From NCBI GenBank assembly GCA_014238425.1, contig JABABD010000040.1, forward strand, positions 350,294-414,293: DNA of 64,000 bases, in the 5' to 3' direction. The first letter of the stretch is position 1, and every line of letters begins with the position of its first letter. This document shows positions 1 to 9,174 of the stretch, in pieces. The position numbers were made by a program, and so were the translations under genes. The notes beneath the pieces are model-generated. The model was not told where the DNA came from. It saw only the letters and a program-made list of their open reading frames with translations, and did no database searches. Origin of the DNA: Flavobacteriaceae bacterium. Its GTDB lineage: Bacteria; Bacteroidota; Bacteroidia; Flavobacteriales; Flavobacteriaceae.

Positions 1-2515
1 GATTAGCATTACCCACTTTCGTTAATCCATCTACAAGATCAGTGTCATCTTGTAATAACGCACCTCCATCAACTATTGGAGTTCCATTAGCATCTCTTCT
101 TACTACTTGTGCATAAATATCTCCAAAAGAACCACCTTCGACTAAATACGATCCAAAAGTGTTTACTCCTTTACCTGAAAGTACGAAAAAACTAGGTTCT
201 ATTAATCCTTCTACGACCTGACCATCATAAATTCGTCGGACCTCATTTTTGTTGGCGGCAAAGTTAATAGCAGAATTCCAGGTAAAATCATCATTTCTGA
301 TTGGTGTTCCTGTTATAATACCTTCAAAACCGCTATTCACAATATCTCCAGAATTAAGTCCAAAACTCGACTCTCCCAAGATAGATGCACTGGCAGGAAA
401 ATTATAGTATTGATCAATGGTACTTGTTCTATAGTATCCAATATCAATACCTAAACGATTATCAAAAAACTTCCATTCTGTACCAATCTCAAAAGAACGT
501 TGTCTTTCTGGTCTAGGAATGGTTCCTGGAAATGGTTGTAAAGGATTTTGAGGATTGATGCCACCACCGCCAAATAAAATAGACCTATTTGGATTAATAG
601 CATCAGTTGCAAACCCATTACCCACTTCACCATAAGACGCTCTTACTTTTGCATAGGAGACTTTATCTCCTAAATCCGTTAGTTCACTTATAATCCCTGT
701 AACTCCAACAGAAGGATAAAAGAATGAGTTATTAGAATCTGGCAATGTAGATGTCCAATCATTTCTTGCAGTTAAGTCTACAAATATATTATCGTTAAAT
801 CCAATTGTAGCACTTGCAAAAATAGAGTTAGTTCGATTTCTTAAAGAGGTCTGGTTAAAAGACACTTGAGGATTACCTTCGAAATTCTGGAATGAAAATA
901 CGTTAGCAAATTGCAAGTTTCCGTTAGTTCCAGAATCAGCAGTAAAAAATTCTGCAGTGTTTTTAGTTGTACTAACACCTACATTTGCTGTTAAGTTTAT
1001 ATTGTCCTTAATATTGTAGTTTATATTAGCAATAAGGTCTCCATACAATTGCGTTAAATCTTGCTCATTCACAATATATCGACCATTAGAAGGTGCTAAA
1101 GTTGCTTCCGTAGTAGCATGCACTTCTTTGTCATAATTTAACAATGACTGATCATAAGTACCTCTTGTTTGAAGCGATAACCATTCATTCACTTTGAAAT
1201 TTAAGTTCAAGTTTGCTAATAATTTCTTATTAGTATCTGTACTCACATTTCTATTTACAATCCAATATGGATTCTGTTCAATATCAGATGTTCCTCTAAA
1301 CCATCTCTGTGCTTGAATGTTTCTTGCTGGGTCTAACTCTTCAAAATCTCTATAATTAGAAAAGCTATCAGTATCAGATTCAAAAGCATATAATCCAACT
1401 AAAGGATTAAAGTACAATCCAGAAACTGGTCGGTTCTTTATTTTTTGAGTCGATGCCATTACACTAGCATTTGCGGTTAATACACCGTCAAAAAATTGTG
1501 CCGTTTCTCTAATATTAAAGGTATGTTGTTTAAAATCGTTATTTGGCAAAATACCTGATCCAAATGTATTGGAATAAGAAAAATAAGTCTGCGCTTTATC
1601 CGTACCCCCAGATAAGGAGATTGAATTAATATTAGTAACACCAGAGCTTAAAAAATCATCTATATTGTTTTGAGCTGCGCCATTAAAATCGAGAAAATAA
1701 GCAGCGTCCTCAACTATGATATTAGAAGAGACATCAGCTTTAAAAGCACCTGCACGACCTCTCTTAGTAGTAATCACTATAACTCCATTAAGACCAGCAC
1801 TACCATATAAAGCAGAAGCAGATGCTCCTTTAAGTACGGTCAATGACTCAACATCATCTGGGTTTATGAGTGATAATGCATCACCTCCATCTCGGTTACC
1901 ACCAGCAATGTCTCCAAAAGTACTCCCTGGTTGTCCTGACCCTCCATTTAATAAAGGCACTCCATCAACCACATATAAAGGTTGATTATTACCGAAAGAT
2001 GTATTACCTCTTAAAGTTACCTTAACAGATCCGCCTGTTCCAGATGCACTTCGTGAAATAGCCACACCTGCAATTTTACCAGAAAGACTACTTATAGGGT
2101 TTGTTTGTTTCACCCTACTTATTTCATCAGCCTTAATGTCTTGAGCGGCATAAGTCAAAGATTTTCTAGTTTTCTTAATACCTAATGCAGTTACTAAGAC
2201 TTCTCCGAGTTGTTCGGCGTCTTCGGCGAGCTGCATATTAATAACAGAGGCATCGCCTATTGTTACACTTTTCGTAGTTAGTCCTAAATACGAAAAAACT
2301 AGTACGTCTCCAGTTGAGGCATTGATAACGTAATCACCGTCAAAATTTGTTTGAGTTCCATTAGTTGTTCCTTGAACCAAAACATTTACTCCAGGTAACG
2401 GAATACCATCCTCGCTGGAGGTTACCGTTCCTTTAATTTCCTTATTTTGTGCAAACAATTGCACTGCAAAAAACAGAAAAGAAAAAAGTAAAGTTGTTCT
2501 TAAATTGTGTTTCAT
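1..2515 (-). CDS. SusC/RagA-type TonB-dependent receptor, 3' end beyond window
   Basis: An open frame runs without a stop from the ATG at 2515-2513 to the left edge, about 838 codons, so only the C-terminal part of the barrel is missing. The protein starts with a signal peptide ending in LFAQ (about residue 23). A carboxypeptidase-regulatory-like domain follows, with PLPGVNVLVQGTTNGTQTNF, then the plug with PLYVVDGVPL and the SusC signature SALYGSAGLNGVIVITTK. Proteins of this family sit in the outer membrane and import ligands captured by a SusD-type lipoprotein, using TonB energy. A SusD partner would lie further left, outside the window. The gene is divergent from the kinase/regulator/symporter set starting near 2750, which suggests a shared control region and perhaps a shared substrate. 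The substrate cannot be read from the sequence. Confidence 0.93.
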   Translation of the reverse strand, partial: MKHNLRTTLLFSFLFFAVQLFAQNKEIKGTVTSSEDGIPLPGVNVLVQGTTNGTQTNFDGDYVINASTGDVLVFSYLGLTTKSVTIGDASVINMQLAEDAEQLGEVLVTALGIKKTRKSLTYAAQDIKADEISRVKQTNPISSLSGKIAGVAISRSASGTGGSVKVTLRGNTSFGNNQPLYVVDGVPLLNGGSGQPGSTFGDIAGGNRDGGDALSLINPDDVESLTVLKGASASALYGSAGLNGVIVITTKRGRAGAFKADVSSNIIVEDAAYFLDFNGAAQNNIDDFLSSGVTNINSISLSGGTDKAQTYFSYSNTFGSGILPNNDFKQHTFNIRETAQFFDGVLTANASVMASTQKIKNRPVSGLYFNPLVGLYAFESDTDSFSNYRDFEELDPARNIQAQRWFRGTSDIEQNPYWIVNRNVSTDTNKKLLANLNLNFKVNEWLSLQTRGTYDQSLLNYDKEVHATTEATLAPSNGRYIVNEQDLTQLYGDLIANINYNIKDNINLTANVGVSTTKNTAEFFTADSGTNGNLQFANVFSFQNFEGNPQVSFNQTSLRNRTNSIFASATIGFNDNIFVDLTARNDWTSTLPDSNNSFFYPSVGVTGIISELTDLGDKVSYAKVRASYGEVGNGFATDAINPNRSILFGGGGINPQNPLQPFPGTIPRPERQRSFEIGTEWKFFDNRLGIDIGYYRTSTIDQYYNFPASASILGESSFGLNSGDIVNSGFEGIITGTPIRNDDFTWNSAINFAANKNEVRRIYDGQVVEGLIEPSFFVLSGKGVNTFGSYLVEGGSFGDIYAQVVRRDANGTPIVDGGALLQDDTDLVDGLTKVGNAN

Positions 2516-2746
2516 AATTTGGTTTGTTTAGTCTTTAAATCAGTCTAAACTATTTAATCTTAAAATAATCCTAAAAAAAAATATATGAATAACACGATTC
2601 TACACATAGACGGCAATATTTTGTCGATAAGTGATTTGCTCGCAATAAACATTCAGCACTTTTATTGCTAATTCGTTATTATATCGTTAAAATTGTGTAG
2701 AAAAACATATCATTTTGATTAAATAAAAATAATTATCTCAATATTC
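2516..2746. promoter_or_regulatory. Divergent control region with nested inverted repeats
   Basis: This is the non-coding stretch between the SusC-type receptor and the two-component operon. It holds an outer inverted repeat, TTCTACACA at 2598-2606 and TGTGTAGAA at 2694-2702. Inside it is an inner one, GCAATAAA at 2642-2649 and TTTATTGC at 2661-2668. The two repeats are nearly concentric (midpoints 2650 and 2655). Such an arrangement in a divergent spacer fits binding sites for a regulator, possibly the LytTR protein encoded at 3778, but that link is inference. No clean TAnnTTTG promoter was found here on either strand. Confidence 0.4.
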
Positions 2747-2893
2747 ATTAAAACTCCATATAACACTATACCCTTAAAATATCATTTTATTTTTTGGATA
2801 AGCTTCTTTATATTTAACTTAATACGATGGGGTAGTTATTATCAAGATTATTGGTATTCTTTCAAGTCCAACCTCGTTACTGTTTCTTTAGGA

Positions 2894-3781
2894 ATGGCAT
2901 TGGTTTACGTTAATATCTATTTTTTATTTCCACGATTTGTCTTAAATAAGAAGTACGCTAGCTACATTTTATATTTTATCATTGCCCTATGTGTTTTTTA
3001 TGTTATAAGGACAGAACTCATTTATCAGTTTATAAATGAAAATGTTTGGCCAGAATCAGAAACGCCTCAAAATGCATACTCCTTCAATCACATTTTAGTG
3101 GTGTTCTTAATTGGTATTTATGATGTAGCTCTTGTAACTACAATTAAATTGACCGCCGATTGGATTTTTGAGAGGAAAAGAATTGAACAATTACAAGAAG
3201 AACAATTAAGGACTGAATTGAATCTTTTAAAATCTCAAATTCAGCCACATTTCTTTTTCAACACTTTAAATAATCTATATGCGTTAGCGATAAACAAATC
3301 TGATGATGCTCCTCGAGTGATTTTAAAATTATCAGACATGATGCAATATGTATTATATGAAGTAAACAGTCCTAAAGTCACTTTACTACAAGAAATAAAG
3401 CACATTGATAATTACATCGATATAGAAAAAATGCGTTTTAATGACCGGATAGAATCTGAACTAGACATTACTGGAGAGATTGAAGATGTAATGGTCCCAC
3501 CGTTATTATTTCTTTCATTTGTAGAAAATTGTTTTAAACATGGCTTAAAAGAAAATGACAACATATTTATTAATATGAGTTTCAAAGTAATAGATAAGAA
3601 TTATTTAGAATTCAAGCTGAAAAATAACTTCAATCCTAATGTAAAACCAAATAAAAATCATGGTATTGGAATTTCTAATGCCAAACGGCGCTTAAATCTT
3701 TTGTTTTATAATGACTATATTCTAGAAACAAAAATAATTGATAACAACTATAATTTGTTGTTGAAAATTCCTATAAGATGA
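2894..3781 (+). CDS. LytS-like sensor histidine kinase (His_kinase family), start uncertain
   Basis: Membrane sensor kinase of the LytS/YehU type common in Bacteroidota. Two or more membrane segments lie at the N-terminus, followed by a short coiled region and the family H-box LKSQIQPHFFFNTLNNLYAL, with the phospho-acceptor His at residue 119 counted from this ATG. An ATPase part follows with the N-box SFVENCFKHGLK and a G-box around NHGIGISNAKRRL. The last four bases overlap the start of the response regulator (ATGA), so the two are translationally coupled. The given ATG is the first canonical start, but the frame stays open upstream to 2723 and encodes a convincing first membrane helix (YHFIFWISFF). 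The real start is therefore probably near 2747 with a non-ATG codon. The signal it senses is unknown. Confidence 0.88.
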   Translation: MALVYVNIYFLFPRFVLNKKYASYILYFIIALCVFYVIRTELIYQFINENVWPESETPQNAYSFNHILVVFLIGIYDVALVTTIKLTADWIFERKRIEQLQEEQLRTELNLLKSQIQPHFFFNTLNNLYALAINKSDDAPRVILKLSDMMQYVLYEVNSPKVTLLQEIKHIDNYIDIEKMRFNDRIESELDITGEIEDVMVPPLLFLSFVENCFKHGLKENDNIFINMSFKVIDKNYLEFKLKNNFNPNVKPNKNHGIGISNAKRRLNLLFYNDYILETKIIDNNYNLLLKIPIR

Positions 3782-4500
3782 AAATTAAATGTGTCATTAT
3801 AGATGATGAGTCATTAGCAATTAATGTCATCGAAAATCATTTGAAAAATTTCGATAATATTGAAGTTGTGGCTACCTACAATAATCCATTAAAAGCGTAT
3901 GGAGTTTTAGAGCAAGAAAAAATAGATCTCATATTTCTAGATATTAACATGCCTCAGTTATCTGGTTTTGCATTTATCGAAAACTTAAGCCATAGACCGC
4001 TAATTGTTATTACCACAGCATATAGAGAATATGCCGTTAAAAGCTACGAGCTAAATATCTTAGATTACCTAGTTAAACCCATCCCATTTAATCGTTTCCT
4101 TAAAACAATAAACAAGGTATATCAGCACTTATATGCTAATGCTAATAGTGGAGATATCAATCTTCAGCAAGAACCGCATATTTTCTTAAAAGTGAACAAA
4201 AAACTCGTAAAAGTAAATCTTAATGATATACTGTTGATAGAAAGTCTTAAAGATTATATTAAAGTAATGACTTCATTAGGCGATTATGTTGTGCATAAAT
4301 CCTTAACTGCAATAACTGAAGAATTACCACAATCTAATTTCATAAGAATACATCGGTCATATACTATTTCAATCAACAAAATTGAAGCTCTTGAAGGTAA
4401 TACCATAGAAATAGCTAATAGAAAGATTCCGATTGGAAGAAACTATATTAAGCTGACAAAAGAAAGAATATTGAACACTAACGAAGACAACGAAAACTAA
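3778..4500 (+). CDS. LytTR-family response regulator
   Basis: The protein has 240 residues. An N-terminal receiver domain (about 1-120) shows the acidic pair D9/D10, the phospho-acceptor D55 in LIFLDINMP, the conserved Thr in VITTAYREYA and the Lys in YLVKPI. A LytTR DNA-binding domain (about 140-235) contains the family pattern around FLKVNKKLVKV, FIRIHRSYTISINKI and IPIGRNY. It overlaps the histidine kinase by four bases and ends four bases before the symporter gene. Together they form a classical LytS/LytR-type pair, and its targets are most simply the surrounding transport and catabolic genes, including the divergent receptor. That target assignment is inference from position. Confidence 0.93.
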   Translation: MKIKCVIIDDESLAINVIENHLKNFDNIEVVATYNNPLKAYGVLEQEKIDLIFLDINMPQLSGFAFIENLSHRPLIVITTAYREYAVKSYELNILDYLVKPIPFNRFLKTINKVYQHLYANANSGDINLQQEPHIFLKVNKKLVKVNLNDILLIESLKDYIKVMTSLGDYVVHKSLTAITEELPQSNFIRIHRSYTISINKIEALEGNTIEIANRKIPIGRNYIKLTKERILNTNEDNEN

Positions 4501-4504
4501 AATT

Positions 4505-6316
4505 ATGGTAGATTTATCAACCTTTGATTACATATTAATAATTACATTTTTTGCTATAACACTGTTCATAGGTGTGTATGTATCCAAAAAATCAGGTAAA
4601 AATTCTACTGAGTATTTTCTTTCGGGAAGAAATATGCCTTGGTGGTTGCTTGGTCTTTCCATGGTAGCAACAACGTTTTCAACAGATACTCCAAACTTTG
4701 TGACTGACATAGTTAGAAAAGATGGTGTCTCTGCAAACTGGATGTGGTGGGCTTTTTTAATTACTGGGCTCTTGACCGTTTTTATTTATGCTAAACTTTG
4801 GCGAAAATCTAATGTAAGTACAGATATCGAATTTTACGAGTTACGATATGGTGGTGCTCCTGCAAAGTTTTTAAGAGGATTTCGAGCATTATATTTAGGC
4901 CTTTTGTTCAATATTTTTGCTATGGCTGGTGTAACATTAGCGGCTATTAAGATAGGCAGCATTATGTTAGGCCTACAGCCATGGGAAACTATTCTTTATG
5001 CAGGAACGGTAACTGTTATATTTAGTGCTCTTGGAGGTTTTAAAGGAGTCGTTTATACCGATTTTGTATTATTTTTTGTTGCCATGGGAGGCGCCATTGG
5101 TGCCGCTTACTATTTAGTAAATCTTCCTGAAGTTGGTGGTATAGATGCTCTAATGGCAAATGAAAACGTAGTAGATAAATTATCTATCCTTCCCGATTTC
5201 GGCAATACAGAAGCTTTGATAACACTATTAGTCATACCACTAGCGGTACAATGGTGGAGTTCATGGTTTCCCGGATCAGAACCAGGTGGTGGCGGTTATA
5301 TTGCACAAAGAATGTTAGCAGCAAAAGATGAAAATCATGCAATGGGAGCAACTTTCTTCTTTAATATTATGCATTATGCTTTGCGCCCTTGGCCATGGAT
5401 TTTGGTAGCCTTAGCCTCATTAGTGGTTTTTCCGGATATCGCAAGTATTCAGGAAGCATTCCCGCTTGTTTCTGAAGACAAATTAGGTCATGATTTGGCC
5501 TATTCCGCAATGTTAACTAAACTACCAAGCGGTTTATTAGGCTTGGTGTTAGCTTCATTAATTGCAGCATACATGAGTACCATTTCTACACATTTAAATT
5601 GGGGGTCGTCATACATAGTCAATGATTTTTATAAACAACAAGTAAAGAAGGATGCTTCTGAAAAAGAACTCGTGATGGTGGGTAGAATATCTACTGTTGT
5701 TCTTATGGTACTAAGCGCAATATTTGCATTGTATCTTCAAAATGCTAAGCAACTTTTTGACATTATCATTATGTTTGGAGCCGGGACAGGACTTATTTTT
5801 ATTCTACGCTGGTTTTGGTGGAGAATCAACTCTTGGAGCGAAATCTCTGCAATGGTAGTATCTGGAGTGGTTTCTTTGATAATAACATTCACTAGTCTTG
5901 GCGAAACACTTTTTGGGGAAGAAGGACTAATGGCAAGTTGGGCAAAGTTTCCAATGATTGTGCTAATTACAACCATCGTTTGGATAGTAGTCACTTTCTC
6001 AACAAAACCAGAAAGCAAAAGTGTATTACAGAATTTTTATAAACGAACACAGCCTGGTGGGCCAGGATGGGCTAAAGTCATTGAAGAAGCCAAAACAGAA
6101 AATATTGGAATAGTTGACGAAGGCGAAGGCTGGAGCGTGCCATCTGGTATTATCGCCATGTTACTTGGGTGTGTACTCATATATAGTTGTATGTTTGCAA
6201 CAGGTTATTGGATTTATGGAGAAACAACTTTGGCTCTTTCATTAACTACTTCTGCTATAATAAGTGGCTATCTTTTAATCAAAGTTTGGAAGAAAATTAG
6301 AACCAAAATATTATAA
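4505..6316 (+). CDS. Sodium:solute symporter family transporter
   Basis: This is a 603-residue polytopic inner-membrane protein of the SSS (solute:sodium symporter) family. The N-terminal part reads FDYILIITFFAITLFIGVYV, then STEYFLSGRNMPWWLLGLSM and the ATTFSTDTPN segment typical of the family. About 13-14 hydrophobic segments follow. The loop with SSWFPGSEPGGGGYIAQRML is characteristic of the Bacteroidota branch often found next to sugar or amino-sugar catabolic genes. It begins four bases after the LytTR regulator and ends two bases before the acyltransferase, so it is part of the operon. It would import a small solute with sodium, and the substrate is not deducible from sequence alone. 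Confidence 0.92.
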   Translation: MVDLSTFDYILIITFFAITLFIGVYVSKKSGKNSTEYFLSGRNMPWWLLGLSMVATTFSTDTPNFVTDIVRKDGVSANWMWWAFLITGLLTVFIYAKLWRKSNVSTDIEFYELRYGGAPAKFLRGFRALYLGLLFNIFAMAGVTLAAIKIGSIMLGLQPWETILYAGTVTVIFSALGGFKGVVYTDFVLFFVAMGGAIGAAYYLVNLPEVGGIDALMANENVVDKLSILPDFGNTEALITLLVIPLAVQWWSSWFPGSEPGGGGYIAQRMLAAKDENHAMGATFFFNIMHYALRPWPWILVALASLVVFPDIASIQEAFPLVSEDKLGHDLAYSAMLTKLPSGLLGLVLASLIAAYMSTISTHLNWGSSYIVNDFYKQQVKKDASEKELVMVGRISTVVLMVLSAIFALYLQNAKQLFDIIIMFGAGTGLIFILRWFWWRINSWSEISAMVVSGVVSLIITFTSLGETLFGEEGLMASWAKFPMIVLITTIVWIVVTFSTKPESKSVLQNFYKRTQPGGPGWAKVIEEAKTENIGIVDEGEGWSVPSGIIAMLLGCVLIYSCMFATGYWIYGETTLALSLTTSAIISGYLLIKVWKKIRTKIL

Positions 6317-6318
6317 TA

Positions 6319-7404
6319 ATGGCTCATCAACGCATTGGATCTGTTGATATCTTAAGAGGGCTCACTATTGTAGCCATGATTCTCGTAAACGACCCTGGAA
6401 CATGGAATCATGTATATGCTCCTTTGTTACATGCCGAATGGCATGGACTCACACCAACAGATCTAGTATTTCCATTCTTTTTATTTATTGTTGGAATCTC
6501 CATCTATTTCGCGTACAAAAACAAATCAAATAGTAAATCTACTTACAAGAAAATAATAATAAGAAGCCTGAAAATTATAGGCTTAGGGCTTTTCTTGAAT
6601 GTATTCTTACCCTATTTACCATTTGTCAATGATTTTGCAACACTGCGGTTTCCTGGGGTATTACAGAGAATAGGAGTTGTCTTTCTTTTTTCATCTATAT
6701 TCTATATAAATTTCAATTGGAAAATACTTTTAGGAATTGGCGTAACCATATTAATTGGTTATTGGTTATTCCTAGGATTTGTACCGTTACCAGATGGAAC
6801 GTTACCAACATTCGACAGGGCTCCAAACAACTGGGCTAATTATATAGATTTAAATGTCTTAGGGGAACATATGTATAAAGATGACTATGATCCGGAGGGA
6901 ATACTAAGTACTTTACCCGCAATAGCAACCTGTATTTCTGGTATTTTAGTAGGTAAATTATTAGATGAGTCAAAAGAAATAAAAATATTATTCGGCATAT
7001 CATTGATTCTTCTAGTTAGTGGTTATGTCTTAAGTATTTGGTTTCCTATAAACAAAGCCATTTGGAGCAGCAGTTTTGTTCTTGTTACTAGTGGCTACGC
7101 TACTGCTGTTCTCGGAATCATTTATTTTTTAACAGATATTAAAAAGCTGAAATTTGGATCTGTCTTTAAATATGTTGGCATGAACGCAATAACTATTTAC
7201 TTCTTGTCCAGTTTTATTGCAAAGACATTTTACTTAACAAAAATCGGTGAGACAAATATTCATTCATGGTTGTATTCCAATCTCTTTAATCATGATTTCA
7301 TGAGTGACAAACTATCATCCTTATTATATGCATTAACTGTTGTCGTATTTTATCTCGGGCTTGGTTATATGCTTTATAAAAAGAAAATATTCATTAAAGT
7401 GTAA
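6319..7404 (+). CDS. NagX-like membrane acyltransferase (heparan-alpha-glucosaminide N-acetyltransferase-like, DUF5009/DUF1624)
   Basis: This 361-residue protein has about ten predicted membrane helices. The N-terminus RIGSVDILRGLTIVAMILVN and the segment HGLTPTDLVFPFFLFIVGIS are hallmarks of the family that includes HGSNAT and bacterial NagX. NagX genes co-occur with N-acetylglucosamine uptake genes in several proteobacteria. The family is thought to move acetyl groups across the membrane onto amino sugars, although bacterial members are little tested. Lying two bases after the symporter and three before the dioxygenase, it points to an amino-sugar or sugar-like substrate for this locus. The family call is firm and the substrate is inference. 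Confidence 0.85.
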   Translation: MAHQRIGSVDILRGLTIVAMILVNDPGTWNHVYAPLLHAEWHGLTPTDLVFPFFLFIVGISIYFAYKNKSNSKSTYKKIIIRSLKIIGLGLFLNVFLPYLPFVNDFATLRFPGVLQRIGVVFLFSSIFYINFNWKILLGIGVTILIGYWLFLGFVPLPDGTLPTFDRAPNNWANYIDLNVLGEHMYKDDYDPEGILSTLPAIATCISGILVGKLLDESKEIKILFGISLILLVSGYVLSIWFPINKAIWSSSFVLVTSGYATAVLGIIYFLTDIKKLKFGSVFKYVGMNAITIYFLSSFIAKTFYLTKIGETNIHSWLYSNLFNHDFMSDKLSSLLYALTVVVFYLGLGYMLYKKKIFIKV

Positions 7405-7407
7405 AAA

Positions 7408-8127
7408 ATGATATCCGTTGAGCAACAGCAGTTTTTTGAAAAAGAAGGCTATTTAATGGTCAATAATCTATTGAGCAAAGAAGAAGTTTCTTATTACAGT
7501 GATCTCTATAACTCTTTTTTGAACAATACCATTGATGCATCAAAGTACAGATCTGATCTTTCGGGAAGTGATAATCTTTCACAAGAAAAAATCACGCAAA
7601 TTATGGTGCCAAGCAAATTAGTCCCTGAGTTATTAGAAAAACCCATCCATAAAAGAGTAAATCAAATCGCAAAACAACTTTTGGGAGAAGATATTGAATT
7701 GGATTTCGATATGCTTATCGATAAAGCTCCTTATACCAATACTATAACGCCTTGGCATCAAGATGCCGCTTACTGGATAAATATGCCAGATAAAAGAGCT
7801 GTTAGTTGTTGGATGGCAATAGACAAGGCCACATTAAACAATGGTTGTATGTGGTACACTCCAAAATCACATTTAAAGCCAACACTAAAACACGAACAAA
7901 CAGGCAATAAAGGCGCATTGAAATGCGAAGGAAGAGAAGAGAACTCTGTGTTTGCTGAACTCGAACCTGGATCTTGTGTGTTTCATCATGGCAATACATT
8001 GCATTATAGTAGGGGTAATTCTACTAACGCTCATAGGCGTGCTTTTATCACTAATTTTCGTCCCGAAGAAATGATTGCCTTAGAAAGAAGCCAAGGCTAT
8101 GATCATACTGGAGAGCGAAAAAACTAA
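7408..8127 (+). CDS. Phytanoyl-CoA dioxygenase (PhyH) family Fe(II)/2-oxoglutarate oxygenase
   Basis: The 239-residue cytosolic protein has the PhyH fold pattern. The iron-binding HxD is H117-Q-D119 in TPWHQDAAYW. The distal His is H199, and R210, 11 residues on, fits the 2-oxoglutarate-binding arginine of the family. The N-terminus EQQQFFEKEGYLMVNNLLSK also matches. Members hydroxylate or demethylate varied small molecules using O2 and 2-oxoglutarate. All expected ligands are present, so it should be active. It sits three bases after the acyltransferase gene and 15 bases before a Gfo/Idh/MocA oxidoreductase, suggesting consecutive oxidative steps on the transported compound. The substrate is unknown. 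Confidence 0.88.
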   Translation: MISVEQQQFFEKEGYLMVNNLLSKEEVSYYSDLYNSFLNNTIDASKYRSDLSGSDNLSQEKITQIMVPSKLVPELLEKPIHKRVNQIAKQLLGEDIELDFDMLIDKAPYTNTITPWHQDAAYWINMPDKRAVSCWMAIDKATLNNGCMWYTPKSHLKPTLKHEQTGNKGALKCEGREENSVFAELEPGSCVFHHGNTLHYSRGNSTNAHRRAFITNFRPEEMIALERSQGYDHTGERKN

Positions 8128-8142
8128 TCTAGTTTCATATAA

Positions 8143-9120
8143 ATGAAAAAAATAATTCGTTGGGGAGTTATCGGCTGTGGAAAAGTAACAGAAATAAAAA
8201 GCGTTCCCGCGTATCAACAAGTTGAAGGGTTTGAGGTTTTTTCTGTCATGCGAAGGGATTTAAATCTAGCTGAAGATTATGCTAAAAGACACCATATAAA
8301 ACACTTCTCTAATAATGCGGATGACCTTATTAACAACCCAAATATTGACGCCATCTATATAGCAACACCTCCAAGCAGTCACCATCATTATGCGTTAAAA
8401 ATAGCTGCAGTAGGTAAAATTTGTTGTATAGAAAAACCAATGGCTCCAAGTTTTAAAGAATCTGAAGAGATAGCTACAGCGTTTAGCAAAAAAAATATTC
8501 CTCTATTTGTTGCTTATTACAGGCGATCATTACCAAGGTTTAACAAAGTAAAAACACTTTTAAGTAATCAAGATATTGGGGATATAAGGCATATAGATTG
8601 GCAATTTTATAAACCTGCTAATGATATCGATTTATCAAAAGTCTATAATTGGCGCACCGATATCAATATTGCTCGCGGCGGTTATTTTGATGATCTTGCC
8701 AGTCATGGATTAGACTTATTTATTCACTTTTTTGGCAATATTTCTGAAGCTTCAGGTGTTAGTGCTAACCAACAAGGTTTGTATTCTGCCAAAGACACTA
8801 TTTCCGGAAGTTGGATTCATGCTAATGGAATTACTGGTTCAGGGTATTGGAATTTTGGTGCTTTTGAAAGAAAAGATTACGTTGAAATTATAGGAAGCAA
8901 AGGAAAAATAATATTCTCAGTTTTTGGAGAAATGCCCATTGAAGTCATAACATTAGATGCTAAAAAAAGCTTCTTCATTGAAAATCCAAAACACATTCAA
9001 CATTTTCATGTCGAAAATATGAGAAAAGCTCTTAGTAATAAAACTCTTCATCCTTCAACAGGAGAGACCGCTACACACACAACTTGGGTCATGGATAAGA
9101 TACTTGGGACAATTCCATAA
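8143..9120 (+). CDS. Gfo/Idh/MocA family NAD(P)-dependent oxidoreductase
   Basis: The 325-residue enzyme begins with a Rossmann fold (RWGVIGCGKVTEIKSVPAY, near residues 5-23). The family EKP motif appears in CCIEKPMAPS, and the C-terminal substrate domain has GGYFDDLASHGLDLFIHFFG with the usual catalytic-region His. Such enzymes oxidise or reduce sugars, inositols, amino sugars and derivatives with NAD(P). It is the last gene of the operon. A strong hairpin right after the stop closes the transcript and is shared with the convergent atpC gene. Together with the PhyH-type oxygenase it suggests breakdown of a modified sugar-like molecule, which is inference. Confidence 0.9.
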   Translation: MKKIIRWGVIGCGKVTEIKSVPAYQQVEGFEVFSVMRRDLNLAEDYAKRHHIKHFSNNADDLINNPNIDAIYIATPPSSHHHYALKIAAVGKICCIEKPMAPSFKESEEIATAFSKKNIPLFVAYYRRSLPRFNKVKTLLSNQDIGDIRHIDWQFYKPANDIDLSKVYNWRTDINIARGGYFDDLASHGLDLFIHFFGNISEASGVSANQQGLYSAKDTISGSWIHANGITGSGYWNFGAFERKDYVEIIGSKGKIIFSVFGEMPIEVITLDAKKSFFIENPKHIQHFHVENMRKALSNKTLHPSTGETATHTTWVMDKILGTIP

Positions 9121-9121
9121 A

Positions 9122-9150
9122 AAAACGCAAAGCTCTCGCTTCGCGTTTTT
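9122..9150. terminator. Bidirectional terminator between the Gfo/Idh gene and atpC
   Basis: The arms AAAACGCAAAGC and GCTTCGCGTTTT pair over 12 positions with one mismatch around a TCTC loop. They are flanked by A-runs on the left and T-runs on the right, so the hairpin can end transcription from both sides. It lies directly after the stop at 9120 and just beyond the end of atpC on the other strand. Confidence 0.75.
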
Positions 9151-9174
9151 ACTTATATCTTAAAGACAATCGAA

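Noticed and set aside
1716..1985. 89-codon plus-strand ORF
   Set aside because: It lies antisense within the plug-coding part of the SusC-type receptor gene, and its translation has no recognisable features.
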